NCBI GenBank assembly: GCA_964017965.1
Contig: CAXHNV010000002.1
Span: forward strand, 124,001-188,000
Direction: 5' to 3'
Length of the DNA: 64,000 bases
From: UBA2883 sp964017965
GTDB lineage: Bacteria; Cyanobacteriota; Vampirovibrionia; Gastranaerophilales; Gastranaerophilaceae
The notes under the pieces were generated by a model that saw nothing but the letters and a program-made list of their open reading frames with translations, ran no database searches and was not told the DNA's origin. Every line of letters starts with the position of its first letter. Within the stretch, counting starts at the first letter, position 1. Below are positions 8,728 through 17,165 of this stretch, piece by piece. The position numbers were made by a program, and so were the translations under genes.

Positions 8728-9450
8728 TTAATGTTTCAATAAAACATATATCGGGTTATATGTAAGTTGAATGCTGTCTTTGTAAAGTTCTTGATAGTTT
8801 TGTTTGAACAGTTTTGTTTCTTTTAGTCCCCATGTTGATTCTGAAACGGCGTTTACACCTGTTTTTTTCATGTGCTCAAACATCTCTTTTATGGAGTCGA
8901 AATTTTGTACGATTGTTTCTTCTTTAATATGAAGTATGTTGTAATTGTTTAAGATTGTTTCAAGCTCTTCTTTTGAGTAGTAGTTTAAAGATATATTAGC
9001 TGCAGCGGTTATCTCTTGAAAATTCTTTTGACCGAATGTTGTGAATAGTAAGATACCGTTTTCTGTCAGATTAGTTTTAAGGGTTTTTATGAATGTTTCA
9101 AAATCGTCTAGCCATTGAAAAGCTGCGTTTGAGACTATTAAATCGTACTTGTTTTCTAACGTAAGGTTTTCAATATCGCTATTAACGAAGTTGATGTTGT
9201 TATTTATTTCTTTTATAAACGGTTCACATTCTTTTACGATATCTATTGCTGTATAGGTTTTATATTTAAGCTGTTTGGTGAGAGTTTTGGTTAGGAATCC
9301 TGTTCCACAGCCAAGCTCGAGTATGTGTTCATAATCTTTTGAAGGCAGTAATGCAGCAAGTTTTTCAGCCATTTGCATTTGAACAACGGCATTTTGTTGA
9401 TATGTATTGAGGCTTTTTGAAAACCTTTGTTTGATTAGCTCTTTTTTCAT
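8728..9450 (-). CDS. bioC: Malonyl-ACP O-methyltransferase BioC
   Basis: The protein has 240 residues of a class I SAM methyltransferase, with motif I ILELGCGTGFLTKTL and the post-II segment YDLIVSNAAFQWLDD. The N-terminal IKQRFSKSLNTYQQNAVVQ and 'AFQWLDD' are typical of BioC. It methylates malonyl-ACP to prime pimeloyl synthesis for biotin. I start it at ATG 9450, where ATGA overlaps the bioG stop. An upstream in-frame start at 9465 gives an implausible MVGIV extension. It is third in bioF-bioG-bioC, and the neighbouring bioG esterase removes the methyl group at the end of the pathway. Confidence 0.92.
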   Translation of the reverse strand: MKKELIKQRFSKSLNTYQQNAVVQMQMAEKLAALLPSKDYEHILELGCGTGFLTKTLTKQLKYKTYTAIDIVKECEPFIKEINNNINFVNSDIENLTLENKYDLIVSNAAFQWLDDFETFIKTLKTNLTENGILLFTTFGQKNFQEITAAANISLNYYSKEELETILNNYNILHIKEETIVQNFDSIKEMFEHMKKTGVNAVSESTWGLKETKLFKQNYQELYKDSIQLTYNPIYVLLKH

Positions 9451-10055
9451 AACAATTCCGACCATTTTGAGTATAACATAAACGGACAGTGACCTGAATT
9501 TATTATGACGGGGGTTTGCCAGTAGTTGAGCTGGTTTTTTGTCGGGATAATTTTATCAGAATCAGCAACTATAGCTTTTGTGTATTGGAAACTTTCGTTT
9601 GGTTTATAGTTTAACATTTGTTTTAGCTCTGATAATTTGCTGTCGAATGTCCTGTTTGAGAAAGTTTCTATTTCAGGTTTTTCGATAAACATCCGTTCCA
9701 TAAACTTTTGAGAAGAGGTTTCAGAAAATCCGCGAATTGTCAGGTTATAGATTCTTTCAGGAATCCCGTAGTTATCATCGATAGCAAACGGTGTTCCACA
9801 GATTGCTGTAGAGGATGTTATTTCTCCAAAATCGAACAGGGTTGCTGTCATTACGCCCATGGACCAGGCGATTATATATTTTTCTGCATAGTTTGAAAAA
9901 TCTATATCGATATCAAGATTATTGTAGTCGTAGAATACGATAACATCATAATCCTCGCAGTCGAGGTGGGAGACTATTTTCTCATCCATTCCCCAGCCAT
10001 TGAAGAATATAATCAGTTTATTTGAATCTGTTTTATTAAGCCATTTATATTTCAT
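9447..10055 (-). CDS. bioG: Pimeloyl-ACP methyl ester esterase BioG
   Basis: The protein has 202 residues of the BioG (DUF452) alpha/beta-hydrolase type. It has the N-terminal IIFFNGWGMDE strand and loop, a nucleophile elbow AWSMGVM (serine) and a C-terminal NSGHCPF carrying the likely catalytic His. BioG hydrolyses pimeloyl-ACP methyl ester so that BioF can use the product. It replaces BioH in many bacteria. It overlaps bioF by 11 bases upstream and bioC by four bases downstream. The ribosome-binding site is weak, consistent with coupled translation. Confidence 0.9.
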   Translation of the reverse strand: MKYKWLNKTDSNKLIIFFNGWGMDEKIVSHLDCEDYDVIVFYDYNNLDIDIDFSNYAEKYIIAWSMGVMTATLFDFGEITSSTAICGTPFAIDDNYGIPERIYNLTIRGFSETSSQKFMERMFIEKPEIETFSNRTFDSKLSELKQMLNYKPNESFQYTKAIVADSDKIIPTKNQLNYWQTPVIINSGHCPFMLYSKWSELL

Positions 10056-11193
10056 TTTTTACGTAATCTATTAACCTTTTTATTTGTTCGAATTCTAAAT
10101 CAGCAGTTAGCGACAATCTCAACCTGGAAGTGTTAGGTGGCACGGTAGGAGGTCTTATAGGTAAAACGAAGTAACCTAATCCTCTTAACTGTTCTGCAGC
10201 CTTTACGGCTCTTGAATCAGCCCCTAATACAATCGGGATTATTTGCGATTCTGAGATTGTATCGATGTCGTTAGAAGCAAGGTATTTGTGTGTTGCTATA
10301 ACGTTTCGTGCCAGTTTGTGTTTTTGTTCGTAGATATAATCAAGTTTTTTTGTTAGTAACCAGTTTGTCCACGCTATATTGATAGGCGGGATTGAGGTTG
10401 AGAATATGAACGAGCGTGCTTTGTTGATTAGGTAGTTGATTATTGTCTTGTTTGAAACGGCAAACGCTCCGAATGAACCTAATGCTTTACCGAAAGTTGC
10501 CGTTACTATATCAACGTCGAGACCGGATGATATACCTGCACAATCATCGTCTATTGAACAGAACGCGTGAGCTTCATCTATCATCAAGAGACAATTGTAT
10601 TTTTGTTTAAGTTCCACCAGTTTTTTTATGTTTGCAATATCACCGTCCATACTGAATACGGATTCAGATATGATTAAAACTTTTTTGTATTCGTTTCTAT
10701 GTTTTTTTAATAGTTCTTCAAGGTGTGCATAATCGAGGTGCTTATAACGCTTAAAATCTGCTTCTGATAGCTTCATACCGTCGATTATACTGGCATGGTT
10801 GAGTTTGTCAGAGAGGATTAAATCACCTTTTCTTGCGATTGTTGAGATTACCCCCAGGTTACATTGATAACCTGTGTTGAATATGAGTGCCGCATCTTTT
10901 TTGAACAGGTTTGCAAGTGTTTTTTCAAGCTCTTTATACACACAAGATGTGCCGCTTAATAAACGTGCTGAAGCTGATGAAAACTGAAGTTGAGAAGATG
11001 TTGAGAACTCTTCTAAGAACTCTTTAGCCAGATCTTCTTTTGTGCTCAAATTCAGATAATCGTTAGATGAAAAGTTCAAAAGTGATTTGCCGTCAATATT
11101 TACAAAAGTATCTTGCTTTTCGGAAATATCAGGTATTTGACGGAATGTATTTTTGTCTTTTAGTATTTCAAGCTCTTTTTCAAAATCACACAT
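10045..11193 (-). CDS. bioF: 8-amino-7-oxononanoate synthase
   Basis: The protein has 382 residues of a PLP-dependent alpha-oxoamine synthase. It shows LLNFSSNDYLNLS near the N-terminus, NTGYQCNLGVIS, the MIDEAHAF strand with the cofactor-binding Asp, and the PLP lysine in ATFGKALGSFG. It condenses pimeloyl-ACP with L-alanine. It is the first gene of the minus-strand biotin cluster. bioA and bioD are not in the window, and bioB lies alone at 18910. A 2-amino-3-ketobutyrate ligase is the main alternative, but the bioG-bioC neighbours decide for BioF. A TATAAT-like box lies ~30 bases upstream, divergent from nusB. Confidence 0.93.
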   Translation of the reverse strand: MCDFEKELEILKDKNTFRQIPDISEKQDTFVNIDGKSLLNFSSNDYLNLSTKEDLAKEFLEEFSTSSQLQFSSASARLLSGTSCVYKELEKTLANLFKKDAALIFNTGYQCNLGVISTIARKGDLILSDKLNHASIIDGMKLSEADFKRYKHLDYAHLEELLKKHRNEYKKVLIISESVFSMDGDIANIKKLVELKQKYNCLLMIDEAHAFCSIDDDCAGISSGLDVDIVTATFGKALGSFGAFAVSNKTIINYLINKARSFIFSTSIPPINIAWTNWLLTKKLDYIYEQKHKLARNVIATHKYLASNDIDTISESQIIPIVLGADSRAVKAAEQLRGLGYFVLPIRPPTVPPNTSRLRLSLTADLEFEQIKRLIDYVKNEI

Positions 11194-11287
11194 ATCTAAT
11201 CAACTTTCTTACTTAACATTATAGCAAGAAAAATGTTTTTATGATAATATTTAGAAAAGTTTTTTAGAATTTAAACAGGAGATATAT

Positions 11288-11947
11288 ATGCAAGCAAGAC
11301 GTGCAGCAAGAGAGTTAGCTCTTATATTGTTTTCACAATTTGATAAGAAGATAACAGAGTATTCAGAAAAAGATTTCGAAGAAATAATGTTAAAATCGGT
11401 AAGGGTTTTATCAAGTACATCAGGCGAAGAGCTTAAGACTGCTGTAGGTACGTTGATAGATATCAAAGACTATATTGATACTTACGAAGCTGACGCACCG
11501 TCTAATTTAGAACGTCCTATCGGGGTTAAGAACCTGCCGGTAGAGATTCCTACAACTGCAGATATGAGTGAAAAGGTGTCTATGCTTCTTGATATAGCTG
11601 AAAAAGCTGCGTTTGCTTTAGAAATTGCTGAATTTGCTTTGTTAGAGTCTCAAAGCGATGTTCAGGAATATGTAATTAAGATTGCAAAAACTTTTCAACA
11701 ACATTTTGAAGAAGTTGATGATGAAATCCAAAAATATTCTAAAGGTTGGGATATCAGCCGTTTAGTTAAAATGGATAAAGATATTTTAAGAATCGCTATT
11801 GTAGAACTTCTTTATATCAAAGAAGCTCCTATGAAGGTTGTTGTTGATGAAGCACTTGAACTTGCTAAGAAATATTCAACAGATGACAGTGCTGCATTTA
11901 TCAACGGCGTGTTAGCTAAAGTTATTGTGGAGAACGGACTTAGCTAA
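11288..11947 (+). CDS. nusB: Transcription antitermination factor NusB
   Basis: The protein has 219 residues, longer than the usual 130-165. It opens with the NusB arginine-rich MQARRAARELALILFSQFD, and the C-terminal half has the family core (KMDKDILRIAIVELLYIKEA, VVDEALELAKKYSTDDSAAF, INGVLAKV). The extra ~70 residues form an insertion after helix 1-2 (residues ~40-110). NusB with NusE/S10 binds boxA RNA and promotes rRNA transcription. AGGAG precedes the ATG. The stop codon overlaps the ftsY start (TAATG). Confidence 0.92.
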   Translation: MQARRAARELALILFSQFDKKITEYSEKDFEEIMLKSVRVLSSTSGEELKTAVGTLIDIKDYIDTYEADAPSNLERPIGVKNLPVEIPTTADMSEKVSMLLDIAEKAAFALEIAEFALLESQSDVQEYVIKIAKTFQQHFEEVDDEIQKYSKGWDISRLVKMDKDILRIAIVELLYIKEAPMKVVVDEALELAKKYSTDDSAAFINGVLAKVIVENGLS

Positions 11948-12861
11948 TGTTTGGATTCTTTTCAAAAGGAGTTGATAACCTTAAAAAAGCAGTATCTAAT
12001 ACAACTAAGGCGTTGGTTAGTACTGTTGTTGATACTGTTAGTGAAGAAGAGGAATTCTCTGAATTCGTTTTAGAGGATATGGAAGATTTGCTTATTAGTG
12101 CTGATTTAGGTGTTGATTATACTTCTGAACTTATCGATAATTTACGCGACCAGTCTAAGATTAAACCGTCTGAGGTTAAAAATTATCTAAGGACCGAGTT
12201 TTCGAAAACACTGGAGAATGCCGGTTCAAACGAACTTAATTATGTAGACGGCAGATTGAATATATATTTTATCTGCGGGGTTAACGGGGTCGGAAAGACT
12301 ACGTTGATTGGTAAATTGGCTCATAAATTTAAAGATAGCGGCAAACGTGTTTTGATTGCTGCTGCTGATACATTTAGGGCGGCAGCAGAGGAGCAGTTAG
12401 ATATCTGGTCAAAGCGTGCCGGGGCTGATATTGTCAGACGTGACAAGGCTGATGCGGCTTCTGTTGTTTATGAAGCAATTCAAAAAGCACAAGCTGAAAA
12501 ATATGACGTTATCCTTGTTGATACGGCAGGACGTCTTCAAAACAAGTTTAATCTAATGGAAGAATTAGCAAAGATTAAGGGCGTGATTGATAAATTAGCA
12601 CCGGATGATTTGAGAGAATGTATGCTTGTTTTAGACGCTAATACCGGACAAAACGGTTTGCAGCAAGCGAAAGTGTTTAAAGAGGCTGTTGATTTGACAT
12701 CTGTTGCACTCACAAAGCTTGATGGTTCTGCTAAGGGTGCGATTATATTTGCTATTGCTAAAGAGTTTTCTTTACCTATTAAACTCGTTGGGGTTGGTGA
12801 GAAGATGACTGATTTAGAAAATTTTAGTTCGAATGATTTTATAGAAGCGTTGTTTGAATAG
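11947..12861 (+). CDS. ftsY: Signal recognition particle receptor FtsY
   Basis: The protein has 304 residues: a short N domain without the long acidic A domain of E. coli, then the GTPase. Motifs: GVNGVGKTTLIGKLA (P-loop, ~residues 115-130), DTFRAAAEEQL, DTAGRLQ, TKLDGSAKG and the closing GVGEKMTDLENF. It receives SRP-ribosome complexes at the inner membrane for cotranslational insertion. The related Ffh is excluded because there is no C-terminal M domain. It is translationally coupled to nusB by TAATG. Confidence 0.96.
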   Translation: MFGFFSKGVDNLKKAVSNTTKALVSTVVDTVSEEEEFSEFVLEDMEDLLISADLGVDYTSELIDNLRDQSKIKPSEVKNYLRTEFSKTLENAGSNELNYVDGRLNIYFICGVNGVGKTTLIGKLAHKFKDSGKRVLIAAADTFRAAAEEQLDIWSKRAGADIVRRDKADAASVVYEAIQKAQAEKYDVILVDTAGRLQNKFNLMEELAKIKGVIDKLAPDDLRECMLVLDANTGQNGLQQAKVFKEAVDLTSVALTKLDGSAKGAIIFAIAKEFSLPIKLVGVGEKMTDLENFSSNDFIEALFE

Positions 12862-12908
12862 AATAGTTTATGATAAAATAATTTTATTAAATTTTACTGG
12901 GGGAAAGT

Positions 12909-13724
12909 ATGACATTGGAATTGGATAAAAAACAAGGTTTAATTGCCGGAGACGGTATGCTGCCTGTTAAAATGGCGCAGCATGCAAAAGAAAACGGATT
13001 TGAAGTTGTAGCAATCTCTTTATCATCAGATAATTATAAAGAGTTGAAAAAATATTGTTCAAAAGTTTACTCTTGTTCTCCGGGTCAGGCGAAAAAGATT
13101 GAACAGATTCTTGTGGATGAACAGATTCATCAGTTGACTTTTTTAGGTAAAGTTAATAAGAGAATCCTTGTTAAGCGTCCTCAATTTGATTCAAAAGCTA
13201 TTGAGTTTTTGAAAAACGCTGTAAGACTTAATGATGACAAAGTTATGTTGATGATTATTGAAGAGTTGGAATCAATCAATGTAACTGTTTTAGACCAGAC
13301 TATATTTATTAAGAACCTTATGATTCCGTCAGGTGTTCTTGGTAAGGTTCAACCTACTCCTGAACAAATTGAGGACGTGAATTACGGATACTGGCTTGCA
13401 AAAGAGACAGGTAAGCTTGATATCGGTCAATCTGTTGTGATTAAGGATAAGATGATCATGGCAGTTGAAGCTATTGAGGGTACTGATAAATGTATCAGAC
13501 GCGGTTGTAAGTTGGCTAAGAAGAATGCCTGCGTTATTAAGACAGCTAAACCAAAACAGGATAAACGTTTTGATATTCCTGCGATTGGTTTGAGAACATT
13601 GAAAACTATGAGACGTTATAAAGCAAAATTGATTGCTGTTGAAGCTAACGAAACAATTATTGTCGATCAGGCAAAAACTATTGAGTATGCTGATAGACAT
13701 GGTATTGTGATTATGGCGGTATAA
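12909..13724 (+). CDS. lpxI: UDP-2,3-diacylglucosamine pyrophosphatase LpxI
   Basis: The protein has 271 residues of the LpxI (DUF1009) family. It has GLIAGDGMLPVKMAQHAKEN at the N-terminus and the conserved C-terminal core (AVEAIEGTDKCIRRG, the VIKTAKPKQDKRFDIPAIG stretch, ANETIIVD). It releases UMP to give lipid X in lipid A synthesis, in organisms without LpxH. The direct overlap (TAATG) with lpxB, the next pathway step, confirms the assignment. A GGGGG Shine-Dalgarno sits before the ATG and a TATGATAAAAT-like -10 region lies in the 47-base gap after ftsY. Confidence 0.95.
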   Translation: MTLELDKKQGLIAGDGMLPVKMAQHAKENGFEVVAISLSSDNYKELKKYCSKVYSCSPGQAKKIEQILVDEQIHQLTFLGKVNKRILVKRPQFDSKAIEFLKNAVRLNDDKVMLMIIEELESINVTVLDQTIFIKNLMIPSGVLGKVQPTPEQIEDVNYGYWLAKETGKLDIGQSVVIKDKMIMAVEAIEGTDKCIRRGCKLAKKNACVIKTAKPKQDKRFDIPAIGLRTLKTMRRYKAKLIAVEANETIIVDQAKTIEYADRHGIVIMAV

Positions 13725-14845
13725 TGAAAAAATTGTTTGTTGTAACAGGTGAATATTCCGGCAGTATGCATGCTACAAGGGTTGTAGAGTGTATTAAGTC
13801 TCAAAACTCTGATATTGAGATTGAGGGTATTGGTGATGAGAACCTTGAAAAAGCAGGTGTTAAGCTTTTCGCAGATCATAGTAAAATGTCTGCTGTGGGT
13901 TTAAATTTCGGAATATTGTTTAACCATATTATATTGGGTAAGAAAGTTGTTGATTACTTAACAAAGGAATTTAAGCCTGATATGGTTTTGCTTGTTGATT
14001 ATGGTGCTTTTAATACTAAGATTGCAGGATTCTTGAAAAAAGCCGGAATAAAGGTTTATTATTATATTCCGCCACAAGTTTGGGCGACTAGAAAACACAG
14101 AATCAAAGAGATTAAACGAAACGTTGATAAGATTTTGTGTATATTTCCGTTTGAAGTTGAGTTATACAAAGAATATGGTATAGATGTTCATTATTGCGGA
14201 CATCCGCTCGTAAAACAATTACCTGAAAAAGCTGACAGAAATGCTTTTTTTGAAAAATACGGAATTGATAAGAGTAAGAAACTTGTTTCTATATTCCCGG
14301 GTTCAAGAAGCTTTGAATTAAAGTTTTTGATGAAGATATTTATTAAGGCAGCAAAACTTTTGAAAAAATCTCATCCGGATATCCAGTTCCTTATCTCTCA
14401 TGCTCCAAACTTGTCTGATGAGGTTTATAACAAATATCTTGGAAATGATGACACGTTTAAGGTTATTAAGGGAGACAATCAAGCTTTGTTGAGTGTATCA
14501 GATGCGTTGATACTTGCGTCTGGAACGGTAGCGTTAGAATCAGCTTTATATGGTGTTCCTATGATTATTTCCTATAAGGGACCTGAGATATTTTATTTCA
14601 TTTATTTATTGGTTAGATGTATAAAACTTGTTGCGTTGCCTAATATTATATTGAATAAGGTTGTTGTTCCTGAATTAGTTCAACATAAGGCAACTCCTGT
14701 TATGATTTCTTCTGAGATTGAAAAACTTTTGTATGATGAAGCTTATAGGGCTGAACAGATTGCAGGCTTATCACATGTTAGAGAAAAATTATCTGACAAG
14801 TATTCCGCTCAGGAAGTTGCCAATGTTATTCTAAAAGATATATAA
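13724..14845 (+). CDS. lpxB: Lipid-A-disaccharide synthase
   Basis: The protein has 373 residues, the normal LpxB length. It is a GT-B glycosyltransferase with TGEYSGSMHATRVVE at the N-terminus, YYIPPQVWATRKHRI, YCGHPLV, IFPGSRSFELKFL and the C-terminal nucleotide site ILASGTVALESALYGVP. It joins lipid X and UDP-2,3-diacylglucosamine into the lipid A disaccharide at the inner membrane. Together with lpxI it implies an LPS-type outer membrane. It is coupled to lpxI by a one-base TAATG overlap. Confidence 0.96.
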   Translation: MKKLFVVTGEYSGSMHATRVVECIKSQNSDIEIEGIGDENLEKAGVKLFADHSKMSAVGLNFGILFNHIILGKKVVDYLTKEFKPDMVLLVDYGAFNTKIAGFLKKAGIKVYYYIPPQVWATRKHRIKEIKRNVDKILCIFPFEVELYKEYGIDVHYCGHPLVKQLPEKADRNAFFEKYGIDKSKKLVSIFPGSRSFELKFLMKIFIKAAKLLKKSHPDIQFLISHAPNLSDEVYNKYLGNDDTFKVIKGDNQALLSVSDALILASGTVALESALYGVPMIISYKGPEIFYFIYLLVRCIKLVALPNIILNKVVVPELVQHKATPVMISSEIEKLLYDEAYRAEQIAGLSHVREKLSDKYSAQEVANVILKDI

Positions 14846-14851
14846 TCGGGT

Positions 14852-14938
14852 ATTTGATTTATATTCAAATATTGAATACAATATTATTGTAGAATGTATT
14901 CTGTTATGTAAAGAAATTATAGTTCATGCTTTACATAA
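14852..14938. promoter_or_regulatory. Three successive inverted repeats upstream of an unknown gene
   Basis: Three inverted repeats lie between lpxB and the gene at 14977. ATTTGA (14852-14857) pairs with TCAAAT (14865-14870). GAATACA (14874-14880) pairs with TGTATTC (14895-14901). TTATGTAAAG (14904-14913) pairs perfectly with CTTTACATAA (14929-14938) across 15 bases. None is followed by a T-run, so they are not obvious terminators. Spacers of 14-15 bases suit a dimeric DNA-binding protein. The regulator is unknown. Confidence 0.45.
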
Positions 14939-14976
14939 TGGTATATTTGGATATAAAATTCTAACAGGAGCAAAAC

Positions 14977-15624
14977 GTGGTTAACGGATACGAGAATTTT
15001 GATAATACAGAGATGCACTTAAGAAAAGACTCTCTTATACAGGAGAGGGTAGGTCTTGTGTCGTCTCACATGTATAAACAGTTTTTGGAATATCAAAATG
15101 CGACTGTTAACACTTCTGAGATTTTTAATGAAATAATTGTGTCATTGAAGCCTATTATGGAATCGTTGAAAAAATCTTTTGCAACACGCGGGATAACGAC
15201 GCAGAATATATATTATGAGTATGACGCGCAGAAGACTGTTATTACGATTACTATATTATGGTATACGTTTAGTTTAACAACGAGATGTAATTATGAACCG
15301 CAGGCGCTTTATAGAGGTGATTCGAAGCCTCCTATGTTTTCAGGCAGAATAATGGCTATTAAAGGTAATTATGCTGACGTTATTAAGGGTGCTGAGGATA
15401 AAAACGATTGTTTAGGCAGACTGCTTGATAGTGAGATTGCTTCTTTATATGTACCGTCTGATAAAATGCAGTCATCAATTTTTAAGATAAGACATTTATC
15501 CAACAGAGAATTATTCTTAAACTCTCAGGATTCAGCAAGAGAGTTTATATTAAAGGTTATAGAAATCGTTTGTGGCGGCGGTGTTTACCACGAAGAAGGC
15601 GCAAGAACCGGATTTAATTTATAA
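14977..15624 (+). CDS. Protein of unknown function
   Basis: The protein has 215 residues. I chose GTG 14977 because AGGAG lies just upstream and no ATG fits. It has no signal peptide or membrane segment. It appears mixed alpha/beta, with a beta-rich centre (KTVITITILWYTFSLTTRCN, residues ~78-97) and a C-terminal 'IVCGGGVYHEEGARTGFNL' tail. I recognise no family. Upstream inverted repeats suggest dedicated regulation. Downstream lies the rplJL leader with its own promoter, so it is probably monocistronic. Confidence 0.75.
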   Translation: MVNGYENFDNTEMHLRKDSLIQERVGLVSSHMYKQFLEYQNATVNTSEIFNEIIVSLKPIMESLKKSFATRGITTQNIYYEYDAQKTVITITILWYTFSLTTRCNYEPQALYRGDSKPPMFSGRIMAIKGNYADVIKGAEDKNDCLGRLLDSEIASLYVPSDKMQSSIFKIRHLSNRELFLNSQDSAREFILKVIEIVCGGGVYHEEGARTGFNL

Positions 15625-15661
15625 AAATATTAAGAATTTTAAAAAAAGATTAGCCGGGTGG

Positions 15662-15689
15662 TTGATTTTAGAAATTTATTTGGTACTAT
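15662..15689 (+). promoter_or_regulatory. Promoter of rplJL
   Basis: TTGATT at 15662-15667 and TACTAT at 15684-15689 are separated by 16 bases. Transcription would begin just before the L10 leader RNA, which supports the call. Confidence 0.6.
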
Positions 15690-15693
15690 AGAT

Positions 15694-15822
15694 ACAACGA
15701 ACCGCAGACAGTTAGTTATGCTGGTGGTGATACAAGGTGAGAGTCCTTGTCGTAGATGAGAATCACAGGTTTTCAGACCATCAGGGTTATAAAAGGGACG
15801 AACCGGCTAACCGAGGTTACAC
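15694..15822 (+). ncRNA. Ribosomal protein L10 leader RNA
   Basis: The 5' untranslated region of rplJ carries the L10-leader landmarks: AACCGCAGACAG-like sequence near its start, internal GGTGAGAGTCC and a closing CTAACCGAGGTTA. L10 leaders mimic the L10-binding site of 23S rRNA, so excess L10(L12)4 binds and represses its own operon. An intrinsic terminator 33 bases downstream fits the attenuation mechanism known from Bacillus subtilis. Assignment rests on recalled consensus and position. A covariance-model search would decide the boundaries. Confidence 0.75.
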
Positions 15823-15854
15823 AAGTCGAAATATATTAATAGTATTTTATGTGT

Positions 15855-15895
15855 AAGATTTTGCGGCAAGGGTTATCGCAGAATCTTTTTATTTT
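15855..15895 (+). terminator. Attenuator terminator before rplJ
   Basis: AAGATTTTGCG (15855-15865) pairs with CGCAGAATCTT (15877-15887), with one G-U pair, and is followed by TTTTTATTTT. It lies between the L10 leader and the rplJ start codon, so it should truncate the message when L10 is in excess. Confidence 0.8.
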
Positions 15896-15955
15896 GCGAA
15901 AAAATCAGGTCGAACAGAGGAAACTCAAAATAAAGTAAACAAAGGAGCAAACAGA

Positions 15956-16477
15956 ATGTCAACAAAAGCTTTTAAGAGCGAAAAAGTAGCTCAAATCAAA
16001 GAAAAAGTTGAAAAGGCTCAAGTTGCTATCGTTACTGAATACCAAGGTATGTCAGTAGAAGAAATTACTAAACTTAGACGTGCTCTTCAAAAAGAAGAAG
16101 GCGACTATATGGTAACTAAAAACACTTTAGCAAAGTTAGCCGTTAAAGATACAAATTATGAACTTTTGTCAGAATTGTTAACTGGTCCTATTGCGATTGC
16201 ATTTGGTTATGGCGATCAAGTTATGCCTGCAAAAGCATTGGCTAAGTTTATCAAAGAAACTGAAAAAGGTAAAATTGTAGGTGCTGTTTTAGACGGTAAA
16301 TTGTTGTCTGCAGAAGAAGCAAAAGCTTTGGCAAGCTTACCATCAAAACAAGAAATCTACGCGAAGATGCTTGGTTGTATCAACTCACCTGCATCAGGTA
16401 TCGCAAACTCTATCAACGCAGTTATGTCACAACTTACAAGAACTATGGCTGCTGTTAGAGACCAAAAGACAGCATAA
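15956..16477 (+). CDS. rplJ: 50S ribosomal protein L10
   Basis: The protein has 173 residues with the L10 signature: KAQVAIVTEYQGMSVEEITK, RRALQKEEGDYMVTKNTLAK and AFGYGDQVMPAKAL, then a C-terminal helix for binding L7/L12 dimers. It forms the base of the ribosomal stalk on 23S rRNA. AAAGGAG precedes the ATG. It heads a two-gene operon with rplL, behind a leader and attenuator. Neither rplK/rplA upstream nor rpoB downstream is present, unlike most bacteria. Confidence 0.97.
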   Translation: MSTKAFKSEKVAQIKEKVEKAQVAIVTEYQGMSVEEITKLRRALQKEEGDYMVTKNTLAKLAVKDTNYELLSELLTGPIAIAFGYGDQVMPAKALAKFIKETEKGKIVGAVLDGKLLSAEEAKALASLPSKQEIYAKMLGCINSPASGIANSINAVMSQLTRTMAAVRDQKTA

Positions 16478-16525
16478 GGCTGTACAGTATTAGAATTTAA
16501 AATAAAAAAATAAAAGGAGAAAATC

Positions 16526-16900
16526 ATGAGTGTAGAAACTATTTTAGCAGAAATCGAAGCATTGACTTTATTAGAAGCTTCTGAATTAGTAAAAGCTATG
16601 GAAGAAAAATTTGGTGTATCAGCAGCAGCTCCAGTAGCAGTTGCAGCAGCAGCTCCAGCAGCAGCTGGTGAAGCAGCAGCAGACGCTGATGCTGAAGTAT
16701 CAGTTATCTTAGCTTCAGCTGGTGCTAACAAAGTTCAAGTATTGAAAGTTGTTAAAGACATCACTGGTTTAGGTTTGAAAGAAACTAAGGAATTAGTTGA
16801 CGGCGCTCCTAAGGCTATCAAAGAAGGCATCAAGAAAGATGAAGCTGAAGAATTAAAGAAAAAATTAGAAGAAGTTGGCGCTACTGTAGAAATCAAGTAG
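16526..16900 (+). CDS. rplL: 50S ribosomal protein L7/L12
   Basis: The protein has 124 residues: an N-terminal dimerisation domain (TLLEASELVKAMEEKFGVSA), an Ala-rich hinge (residues ~32-55) and the C-terminal factor-binding domain (KVQVLKVVKDITGLGLKETK, VDGAPKAIKEG). It is the flexible stalk protein that recruits translation factors. AAGGAG lies upstream. It is followed by a strong intrinsic terminator rather than by rpoB. Confidence 0.98.
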   Translation: MSVETILAEIEALTLLEASELVKAMEEKFGVSAAAPVAVAAAAPAAAGEAAADADAEVSVILASAGANKVQVLKVVKDITGLGLKETKELVDGAPKAIKEGIKKDEAEELKKKLEEVGATVEIK

Positions 16901-16930
16901 TCAATTCTTTAAATTTTCTATTTAAGTTTA

Positions 16931-16965
16931 GACAGGCGGATATTTTATCCGCCTGTCTTTATTTT
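16931..16965 (+). terminator. Intrinsic terminator of rplJL
   Basis: GACAGGCGGAT pairs with ATCCGCCTGTC around a TTTT loop (16931-16957) and is followed by TTTATTTT. It lies 30 bases after the rplL stop. Confidence 0.92.
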
Positions 16966-17103
16966 GTAGCGCTTTATTTTTTCAGGACTGTATTTTGCAA
17001 TTATGTTTAATAGTAGTTTGAATTTGATATGGGGTTTTTCTTTTTCAAAAATGTTTGTGATGTTTGTGAACTCTCTGAACCTGTTTAAAATTCCTGTTTT
17101 CAT
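16945..17103 (-). CDS. Possible 52-residue basic protein downstream of ispE
   Basis: A minus-strand ORF runs from ATG 17103 to TAA 16945, beginning MKTGILNRFREFTNI and ending YSPEKIKRYKIKTGG. It is Lys/Arg-rich with amphipathic helices, and it starts 63 bases after the ispE stop in the rsmA-ispE direction. An AGGA lies ~11 bases before the ATG, a weak site. The end overlaps the rplL terminator on the opposite strand. No family is recognised. It could be a genuine small protein or a chance ORF; comparative conservation would decide. Confidence 0.35.
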   Translation of the reverse strand: MKTGILNRFREFTNITNIFEKEKPHIKFKLLLNIIAKYSPEKIKRYKIKTGG

Positions 17104-17165
17104 AATAAATTAAATCCTAATATTGTAATTCAACTTATTATGTTTTAATGATTATTTTAGGAATA

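Noticed and set aside
16357..16731. Ala/Ser-rich 124-residue ORF antisense to rplJ-rplL
   Set aside because: Low-complexity translation of the complement of the L7/L12 Ala-rich hinge. rplJ and rplL are certain and no ribosome-binding site serves the antisense frame.
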